DNA of 42,475 bases, from the NCBI RefSeq assembly GCF_020907245.1, contig NZ_JAJJWH010000039.1, positions 1-42,475 of the forward strand, in the 5' to 3' direction. Position numbers and translations under genes: made by a program. Positions within the stretch are counted from its first letter, which is position 1; the number at the start of each line of letters is the position of its first letter. Positions 8,011 to 16,152 of the stretch are shown here, in pieces. The notes below the pieces were generated by a model. It saw only the letters and a list, made by a program, of their open reading frames with translations, did not search any database and was not told where the DNA came from. Source of the DNA: Pontibacter harenae (GTDB taxonomy: Bacteria; Bacteroidota; Bacteroidia; Cytophagales; Hymenobacteraceae).

Positions 8011-9192
8011 TTAATTCTCTTTCTCTTCACCTCTTCGGCTGCCTCTGTACAACTCATACTTGAGTAGACGGCAGTCGATGGAGCCATTGTAAAGTGGTGT
8101 ACGGCGAGAGGCTCGCAACCCGATACTTTTAGCGGCATCTAGGTTGCCTGTAAACACAAAGGCATCGTAGCCCTGGTAGTTGTTCTTAAGCGTGTCGCCA
8201 ATGTTTTTGTAAAGCAGGTTAATATCTTCCGATACAATCCGTTCATTGTAAGGCGGGTTCATAACTAGCACACCTTCAGTTGCAGGAGCCTTTGTTTCAA
8301 AGAAATCGGTCTCTTCCACCTTTATCACATGTGCTAAACCAGCATTTTCTATATTCTTCAAAGCTGCGTCCACATAGTCGGCATCTATATCATACCCGAT
8401 AATTTCTGCCTGCGGCGCTTGCTTTTCTTTTGCCTCTGCTGTGCGCCACACCATCTCAAAAAGGCTTTCGTCGTAATCTTTCCAGCTCTCAAAAGCAAAC
8501 GGATCGCGGCGGTAAAGCCCTGGTGCTAAGTTCTGCGCCATCAAAGCCGCCTCTATTAAAAAAGTTCCCGAACCGCACATAGGGTCAATAAACGTAGATT
8601 TTTTATCCCAACCCGATAAAGAGATGATTCCAGCTGCCAATACTTCATTGAGCGGGGCCACATTGGTTTGCAGGCGGTAACCACGGCGATGCAGCGAGTC
8701 TCCCGATGAGTCCAGTGAAAGCGTTACCATGTTCTCGTGCATGTGCAGGTTCAGGCGTACATCTGGTCGTATACGATCTACAGAGGGCCGCTCACCTGTT
8801 GCTTTTCGGAACTGATCTACGATAGCATCTTTCGTAAGCTGCGCCACAAAAAGCGAATGCTCGAAAGAGGAATGGCTAACAACTGCATCAATAGCGAAAG
8901 TTTTGTCCAAGTCAAGGTAATCAGCCCAATTTACTTTCTGCACCTGGTTATATAAATCATCCTCGTCGCGAGCTTTAAAATTGCGCAAAGGCTTAAGTAT
9001 ACGAATGGCTGTTCGGCACCAAAGGTTCGCCTCATATAGCTGGCGTTTATTTCCTGAGAAGGTAACCGCTCTATTTGCCACCTTTATGTATTCCAAATCT
9101 AGAGCCTCCAGCTCAGCGGCCAGCACCTCTTCTAAACCAGCCAGCGTGGTGGCTATCATATTAAAATTGCCGTTCGGATTTTGTTTTGCCAT
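8011..9192 (-). CDS. THUMP-domain class I RNA methyltransferase (RlmL-N/YpsC-like)
   Basis: 393 residues. An N-terminal ferredoxin-like/THUMP region (residues 10 to about 160, starting MIATTLAGLEEVLAAELEAL) binds RNA. The Rossmann methyltransferase domain follows, with SAM motif I DPMCGSGTFLIEAA, an acidic loop GYDIDADYVDAA and the catalytic motif IV NPPYNERI. The NPPY motif together with THUMP points to N2-guanine methylation, most likely of 23S rRNA (the G2445-type activity of RlmL); the exact base is inference. It stands alone with its own terminator. The ATG at 9192 gives the expected family N terminus. Confidence 0.92.
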   Translation of the reverse strand: MAKQNPNGNFNMIATTLAGLEEVLAAELEALDLEYIKVANRAVTFSGNKRQLYEANLWCRTAIRILKPLRNFKARDEDDLYNQVQKVNWADYLDLDKTFAIDAVVSHSSFEHSLFVAQLTKDAIVDQFRKATGERPSVDRIRPDVRLNLHMHENMVTLSLDSSGDSLHRRGYRLQTNVAPLNEVLAAGIISLSGWDKKSTFIDPMCGSGTFLIEAALMAQNLAPGLYRRDPFAFESWKDYDESLFEMVWRTAEAKEKQAPQAEIIGYDIDADYVDAALKNIENAGLAHVIKVEETDFFETKAPATEGVLVMNPPYNERIVSEDINLLYKNIGDTLKNNYQGYDAFVFTGNLDAAKSIGLRASRRTPLYNGSIDCRLLKYELYRGSRRGEEKEN

Positions 9193-9516
9193 AGTATAAG
9201 CTTACGAAAAAGGTAAAATTAGGACTAACAGTTATGAGTTCCGAATTCAGAGGTAGTAGTTTTAGATAAAATATGAAGAGACACAAACATCAATTTACAA
9301 GACACGGGACTCATAAATGAAATTAGCACTGATTCTTAGCAGATTGCAAGACATAATGCGCTTACTTTTATGTTGATCTAATAATGTTTGGCTCACTTAC
9401 ATTAACTCTTGAAGAGCAGGCCTCCTATTGCTGATTTAGCAATACCTATAAATCTCGTACCTCCGAACTCGGAACTCATACTGCAATATCCTATTTTTGC
9501 AGCAAACACACAGGTT
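9193..9516. repeat. Divergent spacer with a 25-bp inverted repeat pair and a short-repeat tract
   Basis: 324 bases without a gene. An imperfect inverted repeat pair lies at 9230-9255 and 9458-9482: ATGAGTTCCGA is exact in both arms and the ends of each arm also agree. Between them, 9275-9318 holds a word-like tract (AGACACAAAC, then AAGACACGGGACTCATAA) related to tracts near 16.1 and 19.0 kb. The upstream extension of the murB frame runs through the second arm, which argues that the extension is not coding. Confidence 0.65.
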
Positions 9517-10533
9517 ATGAAACTGCAGTCAGATATTTCGCTTAAAGAGTACAACACGTTTGGTATAGAGGCTAAAGCCAAGCATTTTGCCCGCTTCGAG
9601 AGCGTGGAGGAGTTGCAAAAGCTCCTGGCCCTGCCTGAAGTAAAACAAGCACCAAAGCTTGTACTTGGTGGCGGAAGCAACCTGCTCTTCACCAAAGATT
9701 TTGATGGTGTAGTGCTGCAGAATGGCATAAAAGGTATTGATATACTGGAACAGAACGAAGAGCATGTGTATATAAAAGCTGGCGGCGGAGAAGTGTGGCA
9801 TGAGTTTGTGCAATTTGCACTGCAGCAAAACTTTGGTGGCATTGAAAACCTTTCTTTGATACCTGGCACAGTGGGTGCCGCACCACTGCAAAACATTGGT
9901 GCCTACGGCGTAGAACTGAAAGACGTGTTCCATGAACTAGAGGCCGTAAACATTGCTACAGGTGAAGTTAAGACCTTTAGCAACGAGGATTGTTGTTTTG
10001 GCTACCGCGAAAGTGTTTTCAAGAATGAGTGGAAAGGGCAGTATATTGTAACGCACGTAACGTTTAAGCTCACAAAAAAGCCGCTGCTGAATACAAGCTA
10101 CGGCGCTATAAAAACCACTTTGGAAGAAATGCAGGTACAGCAGCCTACCATACAAGATGTTAGTGCCGCCGTTTGCCAAATCCGCCAGAGCAAGCTCCCC
10201 GACCCAAAGCAAATTGGAAATGCTGGCAGCTTTTTCAAAAACCCCGAAATACCACTGCAGCTTTTTGCTATACTAAAAGAAAAGTACCCAGATATGCCCT
10301 CCTACCCTGTTTCAGAACAAACTGTGAAAGTACCCGCAGGCTGGCTGATTGAACAGTGCGGCTGGAAAGGTAAAGTGATAGATAATTATGGTGTGCATAA
10401 GCACCAGGCGCTGGTGCTGGTAAATTACGGCGGAGCTAATGGCGAAAACGTTCGACAGTTAGCCTATAGCATCATTCAGTCTGTAGAGGAAAAATTCGGT
10501 ATCAAGCTTTCTCCTGAGGTTAATATTATTTAG
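9517..10533 (+). CDS. murB: UDP-N-acetylenolpyruvoylglucosamine reductase MurB (type I)
   Basis: 338 residues from the ATG at 9517, close to E. coli MurB (342). The upstream 36 codons run through a repeat and are excluded. This FAD enzyme reduces enolpyruvyl-UDP-GlcNAc to UDP-MurNAc with NADPH, the step after MurA. Visible are the FAD-binding VLGGGSNLLF (residues 49-58), NLSLIPGTVGAAPLQNIGAYG, Arg164 in YRESVF, the proton donor Ser238 in NAGSFFKNP and Glu334 in SPEVN; the C-terminal substrate-binding domain (GWLIEQCGWKG, HKHQALVLVN) marks type I. All catalytic residues are present. The first lipoprotein gene begins 89 bases downstream. Confidence 0.95.
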   Translation: MKLQSDISLKEYNTFGIEAKAKHFARFESVEELQKLLALPEVKQAPKLVLGGGSNLLFTKDFDGVVLQNGIKGIDILEQNEEHVYIKAGGGEVWHEFVQFALQQNFGGIENLSLIPGTVGAAPLQNIGAYGVELKDVFHELEAVNIATGEVKTFSNEDCCFGYRESVFKNEWKGQYIVTHVTFKLTKKPLLNTSYGAIKTTLEEMQVQQPTIQDVSAAVCQIRQSKLPDPKQIGNAGSFFKNPEIPLQLFAILKEKYPDMPSYPVSEQTVKVPAGWLIEQCGWKGKVIDNYGVHKHQALVLVNYGGANGENVRQLAYSIIQSVEEKFGIKLSPEVNII

Positions 10534-10622
10534 TAGCCTATTCTAGCAGAAAATAAGAACCCTTCGCTCAACCTTAGGTATGCATCCTACGATATACATG
10601 CTGTACTATCGTTATTTGCTCC

Positions 10623-11072
10623 TTGCTTCAGCTTAAACGCTTTTTTGTTCTTTTCTTACTTGTTGTTTTCAACGGGTATATGTTGTCTTCCTGCACCCAA
10701 GACAGCGATGATGATCCTTTGTCCCCAACTGATCTTTTAGTGGCAGAGACCTGGTACGGCGACAGAATATTAGTTGCTGGCCTTAATATCAATCTTACGC
10801 CAGGTTTGTCAGAAAAACTAGCACTACCTGATATCTCCACCTTAACTCTTAGCTTTAACAGAAACGGCACTTACGAAGCCTTCTATACTGAAAACAACCA
10901 ACCTGTATCTAGTACAGGGCAGTGGCAGTTAACCCAAAACGACACAAGGTTATATATAGAGCTTCTGGGGGAGTTCGAGATAGAAACTCTGACAGGATCT
11001 GCACTTACATTGCTAAAAACGCATAATGACGCTGGCACAGATTACCCTTTAGAGATACTTTTTGTACAATAG
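10623..11072 (+). CDS. Small lipoprotein, array member 1 (lipocalin-like, subtype A)
   Basis: 149 residues as read from a TTG codon; no ATG lies in frame upstream, and the next internal ATG would remove the signal peptide. A hydrophobic signal (RFFVLFLLVVF) ends at a lipobox LSSC, followed by acidic CTQDSDDD. The mature part has the array signature LLVAETWYGDRI, then a beta-rich region FNRNGTYEAFY, GQWQL and ETLTGSALTLL. This W/G/strand pattern resembles the lipocalin-like domains of small Bacteroidota lipoproteins; ligand unknown. Acidic residues right after the Cys resemble the surface-export signal described for Bacteroidota lipoproteins, so surface display is plausible. Closest to member 3. 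Confidence 0.75.
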   Translation: MLQLKRFFVLFLLVVFNGYMLSSCTQDSDDDPLSPTDLLVAETWYGDRILVAGLNINLTPGLSEKLALPDISTLTLSFNRNGTYEAFYTENNQPVSSTGQWQLTQNDTRLYIELLGEFEIETLTGSALTLLKTHNDAGTDYPLEILFVQ

Positions 11073-11141
11073 CCACTTTTGCTATATGGCTATATTAAAA
11101 TTTTTTACGTATTAATTTTTACGCTTACTAACTTTAACTAA

Positions 11142-11570
11142 ATGCTTAACCTCATGACAAAATTTAAACTCATTCAACTACTGTTTGCCTCCTTTTTAGT
11201 TTTAACATTTGCAAGCTGTAGTAACGATGACGACGAAGCAGAAGACATTTCTCCTAACACTTCTCTTTTAACTGCTGGCGAATGGACAGGTAGTGCTGTA
11301 TACATAAACAACGCAGATTCAACTGACTTTTTTGAAGAACAAACAAATATAATCTGGAACAACTACAGCACTGTTTTTGAAAGAGACGGAACCTATACAG
11401 AATCTTATGGTGGTGACGAAATTAATGGAAACTGGGAATTTACGAATAACGAGAGGTCTATCATCTTTGATAAAGGAACTGATAATGAATACACTGTGGT
11501 GGTGTCTAAATTAGATGAAGATGAGTTGTTTTATTTGCAATCAGGTATAGAATTCAGGTTCGAAAGGTAA
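11142..11570 (+). CDS. Small lipoprotein, array member 2 (subtype B)
   Basis: 142 residues from the ATG at 11142; the ATG at 11154 (MTKFKLIQLLF) is an equally good start. The signal ends at lipobox FASC, followed by SNDDDEAED. The mature domain has SLLTAGEWTGSAVYINN, FERDGTYTESYGGDE, GNWEFTNNE and a final beta strand GIEFRFER. The block GEWxGxAxxxNN is shared with member 5 and not with members 1, 3 and 4. Function unknown; probably an outer-membrane, surface-exposed lipocalin-like protein. Confidence 0.8.
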   Translation: MLNLMTKFKLIQLLFASFLVLTFASCSNDDDEAEDISPNTSLLTAGEWTGSAVYINNADSTDFFEEQTNIIWNNYSTVFERDGTYTESYGGDEINGNWEFTNNERSIIFDKGTDNEYTVVVSKLDEDELFYLQSGIEFRFER

Positions 11571-11709
11571 GTGTACATAAGAAGGTATTTCACTTTATTG
11601 GAGGCAACAGATGTTATGGTTTTCCCTGTTAGCTGAAAAACACACTCCTTATTTAAACTTTCTGCCGAAGCTGACGCTATTGGATTAAACTTTATCTATT
11701 CTTATTATT

Positions 11710-12162
11710 ATGAAGCTCACAACTATACGATCATTGCTCTTTGCCCTGAGCATACTCTCTTTTTTAACCTCATGCGAAAAGGATGAAGAAGATTCTGAAT
11801 TGTCACGTACCGAACTCCTAACCGCTGAAACCTGGAATGGCGACAGAATTTTGATTGGCGGACAAGATGCGGCGGATTATCCTGGAGCAGCAAACTTAGT
11901 ACCCGATCCGAAGTCATTAAGAATCACTTTTAATACTGATGGTACTTTTACAGGGCAGTATACCCAAAATGGACAAACGATTCCTGCTTCGGGCAACTGG
12001 GAGCTTAGCGAAGACGAGCAAACTATAACTGGAGACTTCTTTGGCCTGGCATCAGAGGCTGAAATAGAGACTTTAACAACTAGTAACCTAAACCTTACTA
12101 CTACTGTGCAGCTTCCTAATTTTCCTTTTCCACTGCCAGCAGAACTACGCCTTGTAAGGTAA
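11710..12162 (+). CDS. Small lipoprotein, array member 3 (subtype A)
   Basis: 150 residues. The signal peptide MKLTTIRSLLFALSILSFL ends at lipobox LTSC, followed by EKDEEDSE, a charge pattern close to the published surface-lipoprotein export signal. The mature part has LLTAETWNGDRILIGGQD, FNTDGTFTGQYTQNG, GNWELSEDE and a hydrophobic PNFPFPLPAELRLV end. It is most similar to member 1, sharing TW-x-GDRIL, the A-x-EIETLT block and the spacing. A strong hairpin terminator follows within 20 bases. Confidence 0.85.
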   Translation: MKLTTIRSLLFALSILSFLTSCEKDEEDSELSRTELLTAETWNGDRILIGGQDAADYPGAANLVPDPKSLRITFNTDGTFTGQYTQNGQTIPASGNWELSEDEQTITGDFFGLASEAEIETLTTSNLNLTTTVQLPNFPFPLPAELRLVR

Positions 12163-12180
12163 CTGAAACCTTATTTCCTA

Positions 12181-12223
12181 TAAACCAGCAAAGGCTCCCC
12201 ATATGGGAGCCTTTGCTGGTTTA
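12181..12223. terminator. Hairpin terminator after lipoprotein 3
   Basis: A perfect 19-bp stem with a 5-base loop (CATAT), built on AACCAGCAAAGGCTCCC. The arms end in TTTA, so it is potentially bidirectional. The stem resembles the hairpins after members 4 and 5. Confidence 0.82.
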
Positions 12224-12389
12224 TAGGAGTTCTAGCAAATGATACAACCTTTCCAATCCAACAATAAGTCTTACTAATTCTGCCTTCTGTTCCAAAATAT
12301 CAGTAATAAGAGTAAACCCTTTCTAAGTAAATATCGTTATACTTTTATATTCGGATTATAACATATTTTTTTTACTCTTAAGCTTTATT

Positions 12390-12833
12390 ATGAACAGACT
12401 AAGACACTTTACGCTTTTATTAGCTTTTCTTATCATGCTGACGGCGGTTAGCTGCAGCAAAGAAAATGAAAAAGAAGATGATGTTGAGCCAAACAAGTAT
12501 GAGCTTCTTACGGCAAATACCTGGCAAGGAAACCGCATTTTTATTGAGGGACAGGATTGGAGCAGCCTTTTTGATATGGACGACACGAACATGACGTTCA
12601 ATAAGAACGGGACCTATGTATATTTACTAGGTGGTGAAACGAACGAAGGAACCTGGGAATTGACAGCAGACGACCAAAAACTCTTAATGAATAAGAATAC
12701 TGAAGAGGAGTTTTCTGTAGACATCTTAACACTAACTAATTCTAACCTCAATATAACTTGGGAAGAAGAAGATGAGGATACAGGTGGATCTTACACGATT
12801 GAATTAAGACTACTGAATAATCAGAATAAATAG
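12390..12833 (+). CDS. Small lipoprotein, array member 4 (subtype A)
   Basis: 147 residues. The signal MNRLRHFTLLLAFLIML ends at lipobox AVSC, followed by SKENEKEDD. The mature domain has ELLTANTWQGNRIFIEGQD, FNKNGTYVYLLGGE, GTWELTADDQKLLM and LTNSNLNITW. TWxGxRIxIxGQD groups it with members 1 and 3. A 166-base spacer containing a TATACTTTTA element separates it from member 3's terminator, so it may have its own promoter. Confidence 0.85.
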   Translation: MNRLRHFTLLLAFLIMLTAVSCSKENEKEDDVEPNKYELLTANTWQGNRIFIEGQDWSSLFDMDDTNMTFNKNGTYVYLLGGETNEGTWELTADDQKLLMNKNTEEEFSVDILTLTNSNLNITWEEEDEDTGGSYTIELRLLNNQNK

Positions 12834-12845
12834 ACTTATTGCTCC

Positions 12846-12892
12846 TATAAAACAGCAAAGGCTCCTTTGAAAGGAGCTTTTGCTGTTTTATA
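12846..12892. terminator. Hairpin terminator after lipoprotein 4
   Basis: A near-perfect 47-base palindrome, TATAAAACAGCAAAGGCTCC pairing with GGAGCTTTTGCTGTTTTATA (one mismatch). It shares the core ACAGCAAAGGCTCC with the hairpin after member 3. Confidence 0.82.
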
Positions 12893-13076
12893 GGTATTTG
12901 TAGGAAGGAGAACTGCTTAACGAGACAAATTTTATATACTTGATATTTAACGCTTTCCCCCCATTATTTTTCATATTTAACTTCTTTAATACGTGTTGTA
13001 GAAGCAACATACTTTTACTATTTAAATATTTTACTGCACATTTACTTTATTATAAACCACTATAACCTATACAACT

Positions 13077-13529
13077 ATGAAAAAAGTAAATTTATTTGCG
13101 CTCCTGTTTCTTTGTCTGTTTTCGTTTACTATGGTAAGCTGCGACAAAGACAAAGATGATGAAATTGATCCTTCTATTACCAACATGCTCACCGACGGTG
13201 AATGGGTTGGAGCAGCCATGCGATTTAACAACGTGCTACTTACGCGTGATCAACTGTATGTGCTAACGGAAGGCATGTACGATATTTCCACCTGGACTTT
13301 AGAATTCAACAAAAATGGTACAGGAACTACTTCGTTGATGGGTGAAACTGGTTCTGGTAAATGGGAACTAGCTGACAAAGGCAAAACAATTATCTTCAGT
13401 AAAGGAACGGAAGAAGAATCCAGAGCAAAAATATTGAAGCTGACTGCCTCTGAGCTACACCTTGAGTTTCAGGACAAAGAACTTGAAGAGGAAATGGATG
13501 GCAAAGCAGAAATCCATTTTGTTCACTAA
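13077..13529 (+). CDS. Small lipoprotein, array member 5 (subtype B)
   Basis: 150 residues. The signal MKKVNLFALLFLCLFSF ends at lipobox MVSC, followed by DKDKDDEID. The mature part has NMLTDGEWVGAAMRFNN, FNKNGTGTTSLMGETGSG, KWELADKGKTIIFSKG and KLTASELHLEF. GEWxGxA and IIFxKG link it to member 2 (IIFDKG there). It converges on mutS2, with a shared hairpin between. The upstream spacer carries a CATACTTTTA element similar to the one before member 4. Confidence 0.85.
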   Translation: MKKVNLFALLFLCLFSFTMVSCDKDKDDEIDPSITNMLTDGEWVGAAMRFNNVLLTRDQLYVLTEGMYDISTWTLEFNKNGTGTTSLMGETGSGKWELADKGKTIIFSKGTEEESRAKILKLTASELHLEFQDKELEEEMDGKAEIHFVH

Positions 13530-13550
13530 GATTAAAACAAGATTCTATAA

Positions 13551-13590
13551 AAACAGGAAAGCCTCTCCAGTTGGAGAGGCTTTCCTGTTT
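13551..13590. terminator. Bidirectional terminator between lipoprotein 5 and mutS2
   Basis: A perfect 18-bp stem (AAACAGGAAAGCCTCTCC) with loop AGTT. It lies between convergent genes and has A-rich and T-rich ends, so it can stop both transcripts. Its core resembles the two earlier array hairpins. Confidence 0.85.
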
Positions 13591-13605
13591 GAAACTATAC
13601 ATATT

Positions 13606-15999
13606 TTACTTCAGCACCGCTAGGGTAGCACCGTCACCGCCGCGTTCTTCAACTTCGCTGCCAAGGCTAGCTACCTCGCGCACCGAGTAAAGGTAATCGC
13701 GCACCACTTGGCGCAGGATACCGTTGCCACGGCCGTGAATGATCTTGATTTCTGGCATCCCCAGCATAATGGCTTCGTCTGTAAAGTTCATAACTTTGGT
13801 TAAAGCATTTTCAGCAAACTCGCCTCGTATGTCTAGGGTAGCGGTAAAATCGGCCATGCGTTGCGTAATGTTCATGCCACGGGTATAGCCATCGCCAGTG
13901 TCCATTTTCGATTTCTTTGGCTTCGCTACCTGCCCCTCTACCCTTTCCAGGTTATCTACCTTTACAATGGTTTTTAGGCCGCCAAACATTACCTCGGCTG
14001 TTTTACCTTTTATACCTACTAACTGCCCTACCGAGTCCTGCCCAATTAATGCCACATTATCGCCTTCTTTTAAGGCACCAGTTTGGATGCGCTTATGCGC
14101 TGGGCGCGGCTCCTCTTTCCGTACTTCCTGTGCAAAAGTTTCCAGCTCTTTACGAGCTTCTTTCGTCTGCTCCTTCTGGGCCTGGTTCTGCTTTATCTGC
14201 TGAATAGTGGATTCTATTTTCTGGTTCGCATCCTTCAACAGCAACTTCGCTTTGCCTTTGGCCTCACGCATAATGTCCTGCTTGCTATCTTCAAGGAAGT
14301 TTTTCAGGTCCTGGTATTCTTTCACGTTTTTCTTCAGCTTCTGCTCTAAGGCCGTTGCTTCGCGAGTCTTTTTCTCCAGTTCTTGCTTCTCTGTTTCCAG
14401 TTCTTCCAGCAGGCGGTCGTAACGGATTTTGTCTTTACCTACCAAGCTGCTCGCTTTATCTACAATATGCTTCGGCAAACCGATCTTACGTGCAATCTCA
14501 ATCGCGAACGAAGAACCTGGCTTCCCGATCTCCAGTTGGTACAGCGGCTGCAGGTTTTTATGGTCGTAGCGCATGGCGCCGTTTATGATGCCTGCCGTAC
14601 GCTCGGCATAGTTTTTCAAGTTGGTATAGTGCGTCGTAATCACACCGTAAACTTTGCTGTCGTTCAGTGTCTGCAGCACCGCCTCGGCAATAGCACCGCC
14701 CAGCACAGGTTCCGTACCTGTACCAAACTCATCTATCAGCACCAAGCTTTTGTTATCGGCTACCGTCACAAATTTTTTCATGTTGGTGAGGTGCGAACTA
14801 TAGGTACTCAGGTCGTTCTCAATCGACTGCTCATCCCCGATATCAATAAAAATATCATGGAAGATACCGCCTTCTGAATTATCGCCAGCAGGTATGAGCA
14901 TACCGCATTGCAGCATGTACTGCACCAGCCCTACCGTTTTCAAGCTAACCGATTTACCACCTGCGTTCGGACCAGAGATGAGCAGAATGCGTTGCTCACG
15001 GTTCAACTCCAAATCCATAGGCACAGTAGTTTTGCCAGCTTGCTTATGCGATAGGTACAGCAAAGGGTGCACAGCCTGCTTCCAGCTGATGTGCGGGTAC
15101 TTGTGCAAAGTTGGTTTAACAGCCTCTACACGGCGCGCGAAAGCTGCTTTAGCCCGAATAAAATCGAGCAGGCCAAGGTACTGATAGGCTTTGCGCAGCT
15201 CTGGTATGTGGTGGCGCAGCGTATTCGTTAATCCTGTTAAAATACGTACCAACTCACGGTTATAGGCATTGTGCAGGTCTTTTATATCGTTGTTGAGCTC
15301 GAAAATGGCCTCTGGTTCAATATAAACCGTCTGCCCCGTATTCGACTCATCGTGAATCAGACCTTTAAGACGACGCTTATACTCTGTGATAACAGGTATA
15401 ACTAAACGACCTCCACGTATGGTAGGCTCCGCATCAGCTGGCGTCCAGCCCTCGCTTTTCGCGTGCTTGATGATCGACTGAATCCTGTTCCGTAATATAC
15501 CCTGCTGCGAAATCAAGTCGCGCTTTAGGCGCTGCAGTTCTGGTGTGGCATCGTCGCGTACGACACCTGCATCATCTACTACTTTATCTAAAGCAGCAAT
15601 AAGCGAGCGTTCTACAGTAATATTGGCACCCAAAGCTTTCAGCGCCTCATACTTACCTTCTTCTGCACCCGAAATAAAGCGCAGCGAATCGCGGATTGTA
15701 CGCAACGACATTTTTATCTCGAAGAAAGCAGGTACGTCCAGGTAAGTACCTACAATAGCCGCTCGGTCGAGGTAAGAAGTTACGTCGAAATAATGCTGAA
15801 GCGGAATTTCGGCATCCGCCTCTAATAATTGTTTAAACTCTTCTGTTTGTTGCAGCAGTCGCTCCACCAAGTCGTGGCGGTTGAGGAAAGCCATGCGGTT
15901 TACGTACTGGCGTCCCAACGGGCTCAGGCAAAGCTCCGAGAGAATCTCCCGCACCTGCGCAAACCCGATTTTTATTTCAAAGTTTTCTGGATAGATCAA
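13606..15999 (-). CDS. mutS2: Endonuclease/ATPase MutS2
   Basis: 797 residues, full length for MutS2. Order: coiled-coil and clamp region, ATPase (Walker A GPNAGGKS at residues 343-350, Walker B LVLIDEFGTGTEP, then GAIAEAVLQTL and ITTHYTNLK), a long Lys/Glu-rich coiled coil (about residues 510-620), a KOW-like segment (GDNVALIGQDSVGQL) and a C-terminal Smr domain (LDIRGEFAENAL, IIHGRGNGILR). It lacks the MutS mismatch-recognition domain; the family limits recombination and, in Bacillus, senses collided ribosomes. The start must be TTG at 15999: a stop lies two codons upstream, and the next ATG would delete family-conserved sequence. Confidence 0.95.
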   Translation of the reverse strand: MIYPENFEIKIGFAQVREILSELCLSPLGRQYVNRMAFLNRHDLVERLLQQTEEFKQLLEADAEIPLQHYFDVTSYLDRAAIVGTYLDVPAFFEIKMSLRTIRDSLRFISGAEEGKYEALKALGANITVERSLIAALDKVVDDAGVVRDDATPELQRLKRDLISQQGILRNRIQSIIKHAKSEGWTPADAEPTIRGGRLVIPVITEYKRRLKGLIHDESNTGQTVYIEPEAIFELNNDIKDLHNAYNRELVRILTGLTNTLRHHIPELRKAYQYLGLLDFIRAKAAFARRVEAVKPTLHKYPHISWKQAVHPLLYLSHKQAGKTTVPMDLELNREQRILLISGPNAGGKSVSLKTVGLVQYMLQCGMLIPAGDNSEGGIFHDIFIDIGDEQSIENDLSTYSSHLTNMKKFVTVADNKSLVLIDEFGTGTEPVLGGAIAEAVLQTLNDSKVYGVITTHYTNLKNYAERTAGIINGAMRYDHKNLQPLYQLEIGKPGSSFAIEIARKIGLPKHIVDKASSLVGKDKIRYDRLLEELETEKQELEKKTREATALEQKLKKNVKEYQDLKNFLEDSKQDIMREAKGKAKLLLKDANQKIESTIQQIKQNQAQKEQTKEARKELETFAQEVRKEEPRPAHKRIQTGALKEGDNVALIGQDSVGQLVGIKGKTAEVMFGGLKTIVKVDNLERVEGQVAKPKKSKMDTGDGYTRGMNITQRMADFTATLDIRGEFAENALTKVMNFTDEAIMLGMPEIKIIHGRGNGILRQVVRDYLYSVREVASLGSEVEERGGDGATLAVLK

Positions 16000-16071
16000 T
16001 GCTTATCGTTTAATTTACTGCAAAATTAGCAATAACTATAACAACTATACAGGGCAGTTTTGTTCGTTTTT

Positions 16072-16148
16072 GAAGACATAAGATTTAAGACACAGGACAT
16101 AAAACTTTCTTCAACTTTATAACTTTTTAACCTTCTAACTTTCTAGCT
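16072..16148. repeat. Two adjacent word-like repeat tracts
   Basis: Bases 16072-16103 (AAGACATAAG, AAGACACAGGACATAAAA) belong to the AAGACA family also seen at 9275-9318 and, inverted, at 18975-19006. Bases 16104-16148 (AACTTTATAACTTTTTAA, then CTTCTAACTTTCTAG) belong to the CTAACTTT family also at 24028-24074. They fill the mutS2-yhcH divergent spacer. Confidence 0.6.
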
Positions 16149-16152
16149 CAAA

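Noticed and set aside
9409..9516. 36-codon upstream extension of murB
   Set aside because: It runs through an intergenic inverted repeat, and MurB proteins begin at the 9517 ATG equivalent.
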